Part shown: positions 1 to 7,744 of the stretch, piece after piece
Layout: every line of letters begins with the position of its first letter
How positions within the stretch are numbered: position 1 is the first letter of the stretch
Program-made: the position numbers and the translations under genes
Notes under the pieces: model-generated
What the model was told of the DNA's origin: nothing
The model's database searches: none
Seen by the model: the letters and a program-made list of their open reading frames with translations, nothing else
Origin: Sporobacter termitidis DSM 10068
GTDB taxonomy: Bacteria > Bacillota > Clostridia > Oscillospirales > Oscillospiraceae
Assembly: GCF_900130065.1 (NCBI RefSeq)
Contig: NZ_FQXV01000019.1
Location: 1-49,062, forward strand
DNA: 49,062 nt
Direction of reading: 5' to 3'

Positions 1-1298
1 CTCCCCGTCTCCTTGGGAGACGCGAGCCGGTTGGCCATGCTTCCGACGGGGCCCGCCAGGGCGGCGGTAACGGCGGCGGCGAGGATAAGCGCAACGACGG
101 CCAGCGTCAGGCTCTCATAGAGCTGCTGCAGCACAAGCTTCCGCTTGCTCTCGCCCAGCGACATCAGAATACCCATTTCGCGCTTCCGGCTCTTCGACCA
201 CATGTTCAGAGTGAGCCCCAGGACTGCCACGCAGCCGACGACGGCGATGGCGATGAGGACCCCCGAGATGGTGCCGAGCTGCGTCAGCGGCCTAACGGCG
301 GTCTTGTACGTCGAATCGTCCGCCTTGATCGTGAAATAATTCCAATCGATTCCCTTAACCGATTTGACCTCCGCGATGGTGGCCTCAAGATTTTCCGGGT
401 TGTCCACAAAGAACGTGGCACTATTAAGGTTCGGTCCCGTATCACGCCTCTCCTCTAAACCGTTATCTTTCCGATATGTCCGGACGATATTTTTGGTCTG
501 AAGCCCTGTCGACAGATCACTGAAGATCATATTATCGGTAATTTCGTACTCCGGCGTTAAGATAGCATAATTGCTGCTTTTATCCCCTACAAACGACAGT
601 TCCTGCGAGAAGTTGATATCGAACAGGCCCACGATCTCCAGCCTGATCGGCTCTCCGACAATTTTTTTAAAGTCCCCTGAGGGAGCAGCGCAAAACGCTT
701 CCCTGTTTTCGAGAGTGATCGTATTTCCGACGGACAAGTTGTTCCTACGGGCCACATTGGTGGATATTACGGCTTTATTGACGTCGCCATCTCGGAGATG
801 ACGCCCCTGAATAAGTGTGAAGGCACCGTTTCTGAAGAACTCATGGAGCCCGCTGTTATTGCAGTAACGCATATATGGGATATGCATACAAGTTGTGACC
901 TGGTCAAGATTAAAAGGTATATTAGAATAATATTCAGGGTGTTCCTGATACCCCTTGTATTCATCCGCAAATGCACCGGGGCTTAGCTGCGCATCGACGT
1001 ATATTAAGGGAGCCACCATATCCGTATAATAGCCTGTAATATGGTCCAGCTTCAGGATCTGGCTTGCCAGATCCGTGCTGATACCATGAGCCTTATCGCT
1101 CGGCATATCTTCGATTTGGTTAATGGCGAAACTGCCCCCCAGACTCCTACGGACGGCGTCTGCCTGTCTGTCCGCGCTGGACTTGACGGCGAGACCAAGC
1201 ATCGCGAGAACCGCCGCCACGAACATGATGACAAGCAGCAGGATGCTCCGGCCGCGCTTGCGGGTTATGTACAGAAAGCTTCGTTTGATGACCGACAT
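1..1298 (-). CDS. FtsX/MacB-like ABC transporter permease, partial (3' end off the left edge)
   Basis: The frame is open from an ATG at 1298 to the window edge (432 codons, no stop). An AGGGGG ribosome binding site lies about 7 nt before the ATG. The N-terminus (MSVIKRSFLYITRKRGRSIL) is a positively charged end followed by one membrane segment. A long extracytoplasmic part of roughly 290 residues follows, then a second hydrophobic segment (GVLIAIAVVGCVAVLGL) and the cytoplasmic stretch KSRKREMGILMSLGESKRK. That last stretch is the usual FtsX/MacB permease signature before the next membrane helix. Such permeases work with a separate ATPase in peptide export, lipid/peptide resistance or signalling; no ATPase is next to it here, so it may follow beyond the edge. 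It lies downstream of a peptide-modification locus on the same strand, so a role in immunity or export is possible but unproven. A consensus -10 box about 130 nt upstream suggests its own promoter. Confidence 0.85.
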   Translation of the reverse strand, partial: MSVIKRSFLYITRKRGRSILLLVIMFVAAVLAMLGLAVKSSADRQADAVRRSLGGSFAINQIEDMPSDKAHGISTDLASQILKLDHITGYYTDMVAPLIYVDAQLSPGAFADEYKGYQEHPEYYSNIPFNLDQVTTCMHIPYMRYCNNSGLHEFFRNGAFTLIQGRHLRDGDVNKAVISTNVARRNNLSVGNTITLENREAFCAAPSGDFKKIVGEPIRLEIVGLFDINFSQELSFVGDKSSNYAILTPEYEITDNMIFSDLSTGLQTKNIVRTYRKDNGLEERRDTGPNLNSATFFVDNPENLEATIAEVKSVKGIDWNYFTIKADDSTYKTAVRPLTQLGTISGVLIAIAVVGCVAVLGLTLNMWSKSRKREMGILMSLGESKRKLVLQQLYESLTLAVVALILAAAVTAALAGPVGSMANRLASPKETG

Positions 1299-1600
1299 CG
1301 TCAATCCCCCTGTGTTTATTAAGCAATAGAAACGGCTCAGATGACAAGTAGGCTTATCATCATGTTCATCCGGTTCTGCCAGATGTTTTGTCAGAAATCT
1401 GCCATATGATCACGGAAACACCACGGTTTATTATAGTATAAAATGGGAGATTTGGCCAGTATTTGTTGCGAAAAGGTATAGTTGTAAAACGATGGTTGTT
1501 ACTGCCCCCGCGTAGATGTAGGATATGGTTTCGTTTTCCAGCTTGGCGATGGAAAGCAGCCCCCATCCACACCGTTGTTAATCATCGAAATAAGAATCCC
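1299..1600. other. 302-bp intergenic stretch
   Basis: It lies between the exporter stop and the permease start, both minus strand. It holds the candidate promoter at 1430-1458. On the minus strand 1577-1431 is also a stop-free 48-codon frame reading a plausible membrane-protein tail (LLSIAKLENETISYIYAG...), but it has no start codon and a stop directly before it. It may be a gene remnant; I do not call it a gene. Nothing else was recognised. Confidence 0.4.
1430..1458 (-). promoter_or_regulatory. Candidate promoter of the FtsX-like gene
   Basis: Read on the minus strand, a perfect TATAAT (1435-1430) stands 17 bp from a weak -35, TGGCCA (1458-1453). It lies about 130 bp upstream of the permease start, in the gap after the ABC exporter gene. 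Confidence 0.4.
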
Positions 1601-3424
1601 TTACTGACCGGCTTTCTTCCGAATATAACGGTCGGCCTGATATGTAAAAAAGGTGGCATACCTGCTGGCCTTTTCCATCAGCTCGTCGTGCGTCCCCTGC
1701 TCGATGACCGTCCCGTTTTCTACGACGATGATTTTGTCGGCAATAATCGTGTTCGACAAACGGTGCGACGTGAAAATCGCCGTTTTGCCGCGGCTCAGCT
1801 TTTCCAGGGAACAGAAAACCTTGTATTCAGACTCGGGGTCCAGCGACGCGGAGGGTTCGTCGAGGATCAAAACCGAGCTGTTGCGGAAAAAAGTACGCGC
1901 CAGAGCGATTTTCTGATGCTGTCCACCTGATAATTCCGTGCCGTTTTCTTCATAAGCTCTCGACAGGTAACTGTCCAATCCGTCGGCCATCTGACCAAGG
2001 ATATCGGAGGCGCTGCTGTTGTAAAGCGCGTCGAGCACGTCATTTTCATCGGCGTTTTTAAATATATCGGATATTGTAATGTTCTCTCTTAATGTAAATG
2101 CATAATTGGGGCTCTGCTGAAAAAGACAGCTGAACGCCTTCCGCAGGCTGGTAATTTCGTAGTTTTTAATATCGACGCCGTTGATGCGGATATTGCCGGA
2201 CTCCGCGTCATAAAAACGAAGCAGGAGCTTGATGACGGTTGATTTTCCCGCGCCGTTGAGGCCGACCAGACAGACTTTCTCATGAGCATTTACGGAAAAG
2301 GAAATGTGCTTCAGTACCTCTTTTTCCGTACCTGGGTACCGGAAAGAAACATCATCAAATTCAATGCTTGTGATCTCGCTCAGCTTTTCCGTGCCCGTGT
2401 TCGCAACAGTATTCGGTATAGCTTCAAACTCTTCAAACGAGTGAATCCGAAGCTTTTGATCGTATATATTGATGATCGAAGTCAGCGCGGCCATCAGGCT
2501 GCTCAGGAACTGTGCCAGAAGCCCCGAGTACAGCGAATAATCTCCGATGGTGTTATTACCGCTCATAATCCTCAGGGAGAGTACAGTGAGGATACCGAGG
2601 ATACAAAGCTGGGGAAAGACAGACAAGAGGGTCACCAGAAGGGCCCTCTTTTTTGTCAGCTTCTTCTTTTTCGCAAAATAAGGACCCCAGATAGCTTTAA
2701 ATTTCTCTTTCAGAAAATCTCCGATATTGAAAAGCCGGAGTTCTTGAGCGTACTTCTTATCGGTCATGATAAAAGACAGATAGTTCATCTGCCGCTCTTC
2801 CTTGACGTGCGTCAGATTCCATTGATACAGCTTTTTGGTATAAGATTGGTTCAGGATTGCCGACGGCAGACTGACGGCCACAAGCAGGACCGTCAGCGGG
2901 ATACTGACCTTACCAATGATGAGGAGCGCGCTGAGCAGCGTGATGACGGCGCTGACGCAGGAAAGCCCGCTCCAGAGGACGCTGATCACGGATAAAACGC
3001 TTCTCTTCGCCATCTCCAGTTGGTTGTAATATTCCGGCGAATCAAACAAGGCCAGATCGGCTTCGACCGACCTGCCGATGATGTCGATATTCAGGTATTG
3101 CGTCAGGGCCTCGTTGTGTATACCGGTCACGTAATCGTTGATTTTACCAAGCACAAGGACGGCGATCCCGATCCCGCTGGAGAGCGCGAGAATGAATATG
3201 ACGTATTGTACGCGATTTGATATTTGCAGACTTCCAGACAAAATATCAATAATAAGCTTTCCAAAATAGGCCGTGATGATACCGCTGAAACCGGAGACGA
3301 ACTGCGAGGCGATCCGGAGCAGGGTATAAGAGACTGAGGATTTTACGGAAAGCTTGAAACAGTATGCGAAAGTGGAAAAGACGGACTTCGTGCCGGAAAG
3401 AAGCAACGTTAGTTTTCTTTTCAT
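1601..3424 (-). CDS. ABC transporter with fused membrane and ATPase domains, likely peptide exporter
   Basis: A 607-aa half-transporter. An N-terminal transmembrane domain (about residues 25-325, several hydrophobic helices) is followed by a complete nucleotide-binding domain. Walker A is GLNGAGKST (388-396), the signature is LSGGQ (498-502), Walker B is VLILDEPSASLD (518-529), and the switch His is in FTSHRL. The size is normal for a homodimeric exporter. There is no N-terminal C39 peptidase domain, so if it exports the Cys-rich peptide encoded just upstream, the leader must be removed by another protease. It follows the precursor gene (3538-3717) on the same strand across a 113-nt gap with strong inverted repeats. 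Its Shine-Dalgarno (GAGG, 7 nt before ATG) is modest. The function as exporter is inferred from position; some such half-transporters act in resistance instead. Confidence 0.85.
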   Translation of the reverse strand: MKRKLTLLLSGTKSVFSTFAYCFKLSVKSSVSYTLLRIASQFVSGFSGIITAYFGKLIIDILSGSLQISNRVQYVIFILALSSGIGIAVLVLGKINDYVTGIHNEALTQYLNIDIIGRSVEADLALFDSPEYYNQLEMAKRSVLSVISVLWSGLSCVSAVITLLSALLIIGKVSIPLTVLLVAVSLPSAILNQSYTKKLYQWNLTHVKEERQMNYLSFIMTDKKYAQELRLFNIGDFLKEKFKAIWGPYFAKKKKLTKKRALLVTLLSVFPQLCILGILTVLSLRIMSGNNTIGDYSLYSGLLAQFLSSLMAALTSIINIYDQKLRIHSFEEFEAIPNTVANTGTEKLSEITSIEFDDVSFRYPGTEKEVLKHISFSVNAHEKVCLVGLNGAGKSTVIKLLLRFYDAESGNIRINGVDIKNYEITSLRKAFSCLFQQSPNYAFTLRENITISDIFKNADENDVLDALYNSSASDILGQMADGLDSYLSRAYEENGTELSGGQHQKIALARTFFRNSSVLILDEPSASLDPESEYKVFCSLEKLSRGKTAIFTSHRLSNTIIADKIIVVENGTVIEQGTHDELMEKASRYATFFTYQADRYIRKKAGQ

Positions 3425-3444
3425 AATTTTGCCTCATAAGGGGG

Positions 3445-3522
3445 ACCCCCGGGTGTGCCGGGGGTGAATAGTACATATAGACGATACCGGCAGAATCGAG
3501 TTAAACCGCCGCACACCCGGGG
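3445..3522 (-). promoter_or_regulatory. Overlapping alternative hairpins between precursor and exporter genes
   Basis: Two mutually exclusive stems can form. A local one pairs 3445-3452 with 3458-3465 (8 bp, 5-nt loop). A long-range one pairs 3447-3458 with 3511-3522 (12 bp perfect, GC-rich, 52 nt apart). Both use 3447-3452. Neither is followed by a U-run on the minus strand. The position, just after the precursor stop and just before the exporter start, suits attenuation, mRNA processing or 3'-end protection, so that more precursor than exporter is made. Confidence 0.5.
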
Positions 3523-3537
3523 AATGTATCTTACCCC

Positions 3538-3717
3538 TTACAGGCCTGTTGAAGTATGATAATAGCTAGAATTGCTTGAAAGTCCACTTATAGCACCCGG
3601 ACCAGCAGGTTCATCCGGAGCACAGCCGCAGTAGTCACAAATACACGGCAAACAAGCGGCGGCGAAGGCCTCAATAGTATTTTCGGTATTAATAAGCTTT
3701 TTACCTAAAGTTTTCAT
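3538..3717 (-). CDS. Cys-rich RiPP precursor peptide (CLI_3235-like)
   Basis: A 59-aa ORF with a strong AGGGAG ribosome binding site 8 nt before its ATG. The leader is MKTLGKKLINTENTIEAFA; the core that follows starts ACLPCICDYCGC, with Cys at 22, 25, 27, 30 and 32. The tail (33-59) is Gly/Ser/Pro-rich with a Tyr-Tyr and ends TSTGL. The leader form, short basic start then a T-I-E-A segment directly before clustered cysteines, matches what I remember of the clostridial CLI_3235 family (TIGR04065). The three adjacent genes are the usual partners of that family: CcpM-type radical SAM, TIGR04066 and the carrier-related protein. Expected product: a secreted peptide with enzyme-made Cys crosslinks, possibly antimicrobial. 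The crosslink type and activity are unknown. It may have its own promoter at 3740-3770. Confidence 0.85.
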   Translation of the reverse strand: MKTLGKKLINTENTIEAFAAACLPCICDYCGCAPDEPAGPGAISGLSSNSSYYHTSTGL

Positions 3718-3739
3718 GGATATTCTCCCTTCATAAGTA

Positions 3740-3770
3740 TTTATAAAACGATAAGGCGCCGGTATCGCAA
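3740..3770 (-). promoter_or_regulatory. Candidate precursor-specific promoter
   Basis: In the 73-nt gap before the precursor gene, minus strand: TTGCGA (3770-3765) and TATAAA (3745-3740), spacer 19 bp. The spacing is long, so this is tentative. An extra promoter for the precursor would be common in such loci. Confidence 0.35.
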
Positions 3771-3790
3771 CCTATATGTACTTATTCTTA

Positions 3791-4042
3791 TTATCCGGCT
3801 TTATGGGCGATGCGATCCGATATTTTTCGGATGCTGTTAAAACCGTAACCCTCCAGATCCGCCGCGTCGAATTCGATGCGGAAGCTTTTCTTCAACTCAC
3901 AATACAGGTACACAAAATCCAGAGGTGTGAAGCGGACAACCGGTCCCGTCAGGTTCTCGTCGTAATCCAGATTGGCTTGCGGACTTCCTTTAATTCTTCC
4001 GACCAGTTCGGCCACGACGTGTTGAATTTTATTTAGTTCCAT
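3791..4042 (-). CDS. Peptide-maturation acyl-carrier-related protein
   Basis: An 83-aa protein starting MELNKIQHVVAELVGRI. The ATG at 4042 has a near-perfect AGGGAGG site 6 nt upstream and lies 16 nt after the preceding stop; an ATG at 4075 is in frame but has no such site. The segment TPLDFVYLYCELKKSFRIEF (about residues 51-70) aligns by eye with helix II of acyl carrier proteins (DSLD...ELEEEFDIEI). The phosphopantetheine-bearing Ser is replaced by Pro in that alignment, so it probably cannot carry an acyl chain. This fits the family I recall as TIGR04069, an acyl-carrier-related protein found with CcpM radical SAM enzymes. It may act as a binding or docking subunit for the precursor. It is translationally close to its neighbours (operon). 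Confidence 0.75.
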   Translation of the reverse strand: MELNKIQHVVAELVGRIKGSPQANLDYDENLTGPVVRFTPLDFVYLYCELKKSFRIEFDAADLEGYGFNSIRKISDRIAHKAG

Positions 4043-4058
4043 ATCGATCCTCCCTGTC

Positions 4059-5180
4059 TTATTCATCAGGTTCATTCAACGCGGCAATTTCGCTGTAGGA
4101 CTCCAGCGTACGAAGCAGCGCTTCGGCCATGGCTTCCTTCTCAGAGAAGCAGAAAACGGGAACCTCGGAATCGCGCTTGAGCTCCTCGGCCTTCTTCTTT
4201 ACCTCTTCCTGGTTTACGTAATTGAGTTCAATTCTCCTTTGAAGATTTGAGGCGCTGTAGTTTATTCTTGCATTGGACAGTGCGACGGCATCAATGGTAT
4301 ACCCGAATCTATGCTTGAAGTTGTCGCTCAGCGGGCCGAAGCAGTCCCCTTTGTAGTCCTCGAATGGGATGCATAAGATGAAATAATCGGGAAACAATGC
4401 CTGTGCCATCAGGAAAGCACGGATGCCGAACCCGTTCGGTATGCGGTTGCTGTATTTGAGCATGCCCTGTGGGATCTGAACGAGAAGGATATCGGGCCTG
4501 TATTCTTCCTCAAGCCTCTCAATATAATGGCTGAAGCCAAATATTTTACGTTCTTCGGATAAGCCCGGCTTTTGCAAAAAGTCCGGTAAAAAGTGATGGC
4601 CCAGAATTCCCGAGTTTACATTCGCAGAGATTGAAAGAGGCCGAAAGCCGTTTTGTTTCATCTGCTCATGCAAATTGACCAGGATGTCGAACGCGTTCAG
4701 CCCCGTCAGCATGTCACCGACACAGACAACCGGCGTATACGGTTTATACAGGCGGTTTGAAAAGCTGAAGCCTGTCGTCTCGCTACGGCAATATAAAAAG
4801 TAGGTATTTTGTTTGTCGGCTCTTTTCTGCAACCGCTCGGCCATGGCGGGGTCGAGCGGGATACAGCAGATAATGTTTTTCTGATGATCAAGGGTATCGT
4901 TCATTTTCTGCGCGATATCATCGGCAAGCAGGCCGGCGTTTTCAGAGTCCGGAATGACGACGGTATCACACTCCTGTAATTTCGCGTAGAAATCGTTCGT
5001 TACGGAGATTCCGATAGGCCCCCTGCGGTCAAGCGTACCCGCGTCGGCGCCCTCCTCCAGCCAGGCCTTCGGTGTGACGACGGAAATGACTTCATATGTA
5101 TCGCTATACTCAATGATGGCGCTCAGCACGGGAAGAAATTCTCTTGAACAAGGATAAACGATGATTTTTTCTTTTTCCAT
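4059..5180 (-). CDS. Peptide maturation system protein, TIGR04066-like
   Basis: A 373-aa protein. The start MEKEKIIVYPCSREFLPVLSAI is chosen at 5180 because AGAAGGGG stands 6 nt upstream; an in-frame ATG at 5207 lies inside the preceding gene. I recognise the overall pattern as the clostridial peptide-maturation protein TIGR04066, always found with a CcpM-type radical SAM protein and a Cys-rich precursor. No catalytic motif is known to me. The first half has alternating hydrophobic strands like a Rossmann fold. The middle (PVVCVGDMLTGLNAFDILVNL) and a later stretch (PDILLVQIPQGMLKYSN) resemble P-loop/nucleotide-handling proteins, but no clear Walker A is visible. It starts 17 nt after the radical SAM stop and is followed by the carrier-like gene, so one operon. 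The function is unknown beyond genetic association. Confidence 0.7.
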   Translation of the reverse strand: MEKEKIIVYPCSREFLPVLSAIIEYSDTYEVISVVTPKAWLEEGADAGTLDRRGPIGISVTNDFYAKLQECDTVVIPDSENAGLLADDIAQKMNDTLDHQKNIICCIPLDPAMAERLQKRADKQNTYFLYCRSETTGFSFSNRLYKPYTPVVCVGDMLTGLNAFDILVNLHEQMKQNGFRPLSISANVNSGILGHHFLPDFLQKPGLSEERKIFGFSHYIERLEEEYRPDILLVQIPQGMLKYSNRIPNGFGIRAFLMAQALFPDYFILCIPFEDYKGDCFGPLSDNFKHRFGYTIDAVALSNARINYSASNLQRRIELNYVNQEEVKKKAEELKRDSEVPVFCFSEKEAMAEALLRTLESYSEIAALNEPDE

Positions 5181-5197
5181 ATGGCACCCCTTCTGAA

Positions 5198-6610
5198 TCA
5201 ATAGCATTTTTTCTTCTCGTCAAGGAATATCTGGTAAAGCAGCTTGTCCTCATAATTGTTCCTGGCATTCTGACAATGGGAGGCTTTCATAGGTGCCGAA
5301 AGAGATTCGCCGTCATCCGCAAATTTGGCGCAGAGAGAGCAGCCGTTAAATACCCAGCAGTCTCTGCAGGAGGACTCGGTAATTTGCGCGACATTCAAGA
5401 GCCTGCGGCACTTGTCAAAATCAAATCCGATGTACACGTTCCCGATCTTCATAACTTGAGAGGCCTCGCTGACACGTTCGCAGGGGTAAAAATTCCCGTC
5501 CGTATCGACGAACAATCTCGGTTTTCCCGGTATGCACGGTCCGCCAGGGGCGGCACTATCCGGCAGATGCAGCGTTTTGACAAGCGATCCGTTGAACTTA
5601 AGATACTTGTTGAGATGTTCTATTGCGATCGGCAGAGTTTTCAGGCCGCAGACCATGCCCGACATATCCAGGAATGCCAGGAATATTTCATACGAGTGCT
5701 TTTCAACAAATTGGCTGGAGTAGAAATTCTTGTTTTCACAATAGGTGTCGTCAATGATCGACGAGATGATATGAGTGTTTTGCAACAGATCATTTTCGAG
5801 AAATAATGAATTAATGGTGTCAAAGTCATTCTGTGGGTCCATTACGAGACTTATGAGCAGGGAAGACAGGAACGTCGGATACTTTTGATACAGATTATTG
5901 AGGTTTGACAGAATCGTATCAAACGAGCCCTCTCCGCTTCCTCGGAATCTCCTGTTTTTGTCATGGATTTCTTTCGGCCCGTCTAAGCTGACCGTTACTC
6001 CGAAATCGTTTTCAATAAGAAATTCTGCAAACTCGTCCGTAAGCAGCGTGCCGTTTGTCGTGATACTGAAGCTATACTTTTTGCCGAGCAGCACTTCTTT
6101 AGCGTATTCGACCACCTGCTTCAGCAAATCAAACCGCAGGAGCGGTTCGCCGCCGTAAAAGCCGATATTGACCCTCTCACTGTCTATGGAATGCTTTGCA
6201 AGAAAGTCGACGGCCCGCTTAGCCACGTCAAAGGTCATTTTCTTGGGAGAATGCTTCCTTTGTTTCGAGTTATTCGATTCCGAATATGTACAATAAGAGC
6301 ATCTCAAATTACAGTTCTGGGTCAACTGCAATGTGATTTTTTCGAGATTTCTGCCTAAAAAGTATTCGATGTCGTCAGAATAAGGATGTTTGATTTCCTC
6401 AACCCGTTTATCCGACAGATAACCCAGCGACAGAAGCGGCTGAAGCTCGTCCATTTCACGATAATCATCCTTCGAAAGCTCTTTCGAGTTCATGACAGCT
6501 TCCAAGGCGTTGAATACATTTTCTTTGATGCTCACGATCTCGTTTTTGTTGACATCGAAAAAGTAGAATCCGTTGATTGTTTTCATAAGATGAATAAAAG
6601 GTTTACTCAT
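5198..6610 (-). CDS. ccpM: Radical SAM peptide maturase, CcpM-like
   Basis: A 470-aa enzyme. The start is MSKPFIHLMKTINGFYFF at 6610, with GAAGGGA about 8 nt upstream; the longer frame to 6742 would run through the promoter region. The radical SAM cluster motif is CNLRCSYC (Cys 100, 104, 107), followed by FYGGEPLLR, the GGE motif that binds S-adenosylmethionine, and by VSLDGPKEIHDKNR. The C-terminal part carries an auxiliary iron-sulfur (SPASM/twitch-like) region: GGPCIPG, FYPCERVSE, CRDCWVFNGCSLC and HCQNARNNYEDK. The N-terminal ~90 residues look like a peptide-recognition domain. It should install crosslinks, probably at Cys, in the precursor at 3538-3717. The family is known as CcpM (TIGR04068). 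It is the first gene of the operon, about 115 nt from the predicted transcription start. Confidence 0.85.
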   Translation of the reverse strand: MSKPFIHLMKTINGFYFFDVNKNEIVSIKENVFNALEAVMNSKELSKDDYREMDELQPLLSLGYLSDKRVEEIKHPYSDDIEYFLGRNLEKITLQLTQNCNLRCSYCTYSESNNSKQRKHSPKKMTFDVAKRAVDFLAKHSIDSERVNIGFYGGEPLLRFDLLKQVVEYAKEVLLGKKYSFSITTNGTLLTDEFAEFLIENDFGVTVSLDGPKEIHDKNRRFRGSGEGSFDTILSNLNNLYQKYPTFLSSLLISLVMDPQNDFDTINSLFLENDLLQNTHIISSIIDDTYCENKNFYSSQFVEKHSYEIFLAFLDMSGMVCGLKTLPIAIEHLNKYLKFNGSLVKTLHLPDSAAPGGPCIPGKPRLFVDTDGNFYPCERVSEASQVMKIGNVYIGFDFDKCRRLLNVAQITESSCRDCWVFNGCSLCAKFADDGESLSAPMKASHCQNARNNYEDKLLYQIFLDEKKKCY

Positions 6611-6731
6611 AAGATCGATCCCTTCTTTACTATTCAGAACTCGCCAGCGTTTAACTACACTGGGCCGACATGTTCGCCTGACAAAAAGTTTTCGATTACC
6701 CCTGAGTAAAAAATAGCAAAAAATAGGACTT

Positions 6732-6779
6732 ATTGTAAACATAAAAGAACCGAACGGTAGCTATTTTTAACCGAACGGT
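6732..6779 (-). promoter_or_regulatory. RiPP operon promoter with tandem LytTR-type sites
   Basis: On the minus strand two identical copies of TACCGTTCGGTT occur with their starts exactly 21 bp apart (cores at 6779-6770 and 6758-6749). The nonamer ACCGTTCGG fits the LytTR response-regulator half-site pattern, and the 21-bp period (two helix turns) is typical of those sites. A -10 box TACAAT lies at 6737-6732, with the second repeat over the -35 position where no good -35 exists. This is the layout of an activator-dependent quorum-sensing promoter such as those of bacteriocin operons. No LytTR regulator or histidine kinase gene is seen in the window. Confidence 0.6.
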
Positions 6780-6814
6780 ATTGCCCAAAACTTTTTTGCC
6801 ATTCGGAGTGCAAC

Positions 6815-6842
6815 AAAAAAGCCCAGCTGTGCTGGACTTTTT
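6815..6842 (-). terminator. Rho-independent terminator of the deacetylase gene
   Basis: Stem 6820-6827 / 6831-6838 with one mismatch and a 3-nt loop, flanked by A and T runs. On the minus strand it ends in TTTTTT, 40 nt after the deacetylase stop. Confidence 0.75.
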
Positions 6843-6878
6843 CGATACGCTGAAGCTTTGATATATCAAGGGGTATTC

Positions 6879-7712
6879 TTAAGACAATTTTGCGAACACA
6901 TAACCTTTTTTCCCGGCTTCATCAATAAACGAGCCCAGGATTTCCGCGTTGTCTTTTGAAACGGCGTGAAGAAGGTAAACGGCGCCGTTATGCAGACCGC
7001 CTACTACTTTGGTATATGCTTTATCGGAGCCCATCTGTTTGCTCGTATCCCAGTCCACATATGCAAAGCTCCAAAAAACGGATTTATATCCGAGGCTTTG
7101 CGTTAAGGCAAGCGTTCTTTCGGAGAACTCTCCCATCGGCGGCCTGAATAATGTCATGGTGTAATTAAAATTTTCCTTGACGTAGTTATGCAAGGCCGTA
7201 ATTTCATCCGACGCTTTTGCAAGGCTCAAGGTCGGCATGGACGGATGCGTATAGCTGTGATTGCCGACAACATGCCCTTCGCCGATCATGCGCTGCACCA
7301 GCTCCGGATTCCTTTTGGCATAATCGTAAGTGACGAAAAATACAGCTGTTACGTTCTTTTCTTTCAATACGTCCAGTATTTTTGAAGTATATCCGTTTTC
7401 ATATCCTTCATCAAAAGTGAGATAGATCTGCTTTGCGTTATCTTTTATAAATATGGCATCGTACTTTCCGTATTTATTTTGAAACTCCGTACATGATACG
7501 GGGCGATTGACGTCGTCGACCTGTTTTCCTTGTCCCCAACCTTTTTTGGTGTTGTCCAGTCTTTCCAGTTCCGCTGAGAATGCTGCGGAATCGGTACTTT
7601 CCGCCGCGGCTTGCAATGCAGTTATTTCATTTTCCGGTGTTGTAATAAGTCTGCTGAATGAAGCCGGAAGATTGAGCAAGCTCAGGACCAAAAAAGCAGC
7701 GATAATTTTCAT
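6879..7712 (-). CDS. pdaA: PdaA-like polysaccharide deacetylase (sporulation peptidoglycan deacetylase family)
   Basis: A 277-aa carbohydrate-esterase-4 protein with an N-terminal signal sequence (residues 1-20). AAGGAAG stands 8 nt before the ATG. Motifs: TFDEGYENGYT (99-109), with catalytic Asp101 and Glu102 where most CE4 enzymes have the second Asp; NHSYTHP (151-157), with metal His152 and His156; RPPMGEFS (190-197); and LLHAVSKDN (247-255), with His249. The TFDxGYE variant and the final LLHA(I/V)S motif are those of PdaA, which de-N-acetylates muramic acid during spore cortex delta-lactam formation. Asn is usual at position 102 in PdaA, so Glu is a small departure. It has its own terminator and is not in the RiPP operon. 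It implies a spore-forming ancestry. Confidence 0.9.
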   Translation of the reverse strand: MKIIAAFLVLSLLNLPASFSRLITTPENEITALQAAAESTDSAAFSAELERLDNTKKGWGQGKQVDDVNRPVSCTEFQNKYGKYDAIFIKDNAKQIYLTFDEGYENGYTSKILDVLKEKNVTAVFFVTYDYAKRNPELVQRMIGEGHVVGNHSYTHPSMPTLSLAKASDEITALHNYVKENFNYTMTLFRPPMGEFSERTLALTQSLGYKSVFWSFAYVDWDTSKQMGSDKAYTKVVGGLHNGAVYLLHAVSKDNAEILGSFIDEAGKKGYVFAKLS

Positions 7713-7744
7713 TTTTTACACTTCCTTAGCTTTATTATGTATCA

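Noticed and set aside
6749-6779. CRISPR-like direct repeats near the RiPP operon
   Set aside because: Only two 12-bp units with a 9-bp gap; the promoter-site explanation fits better.
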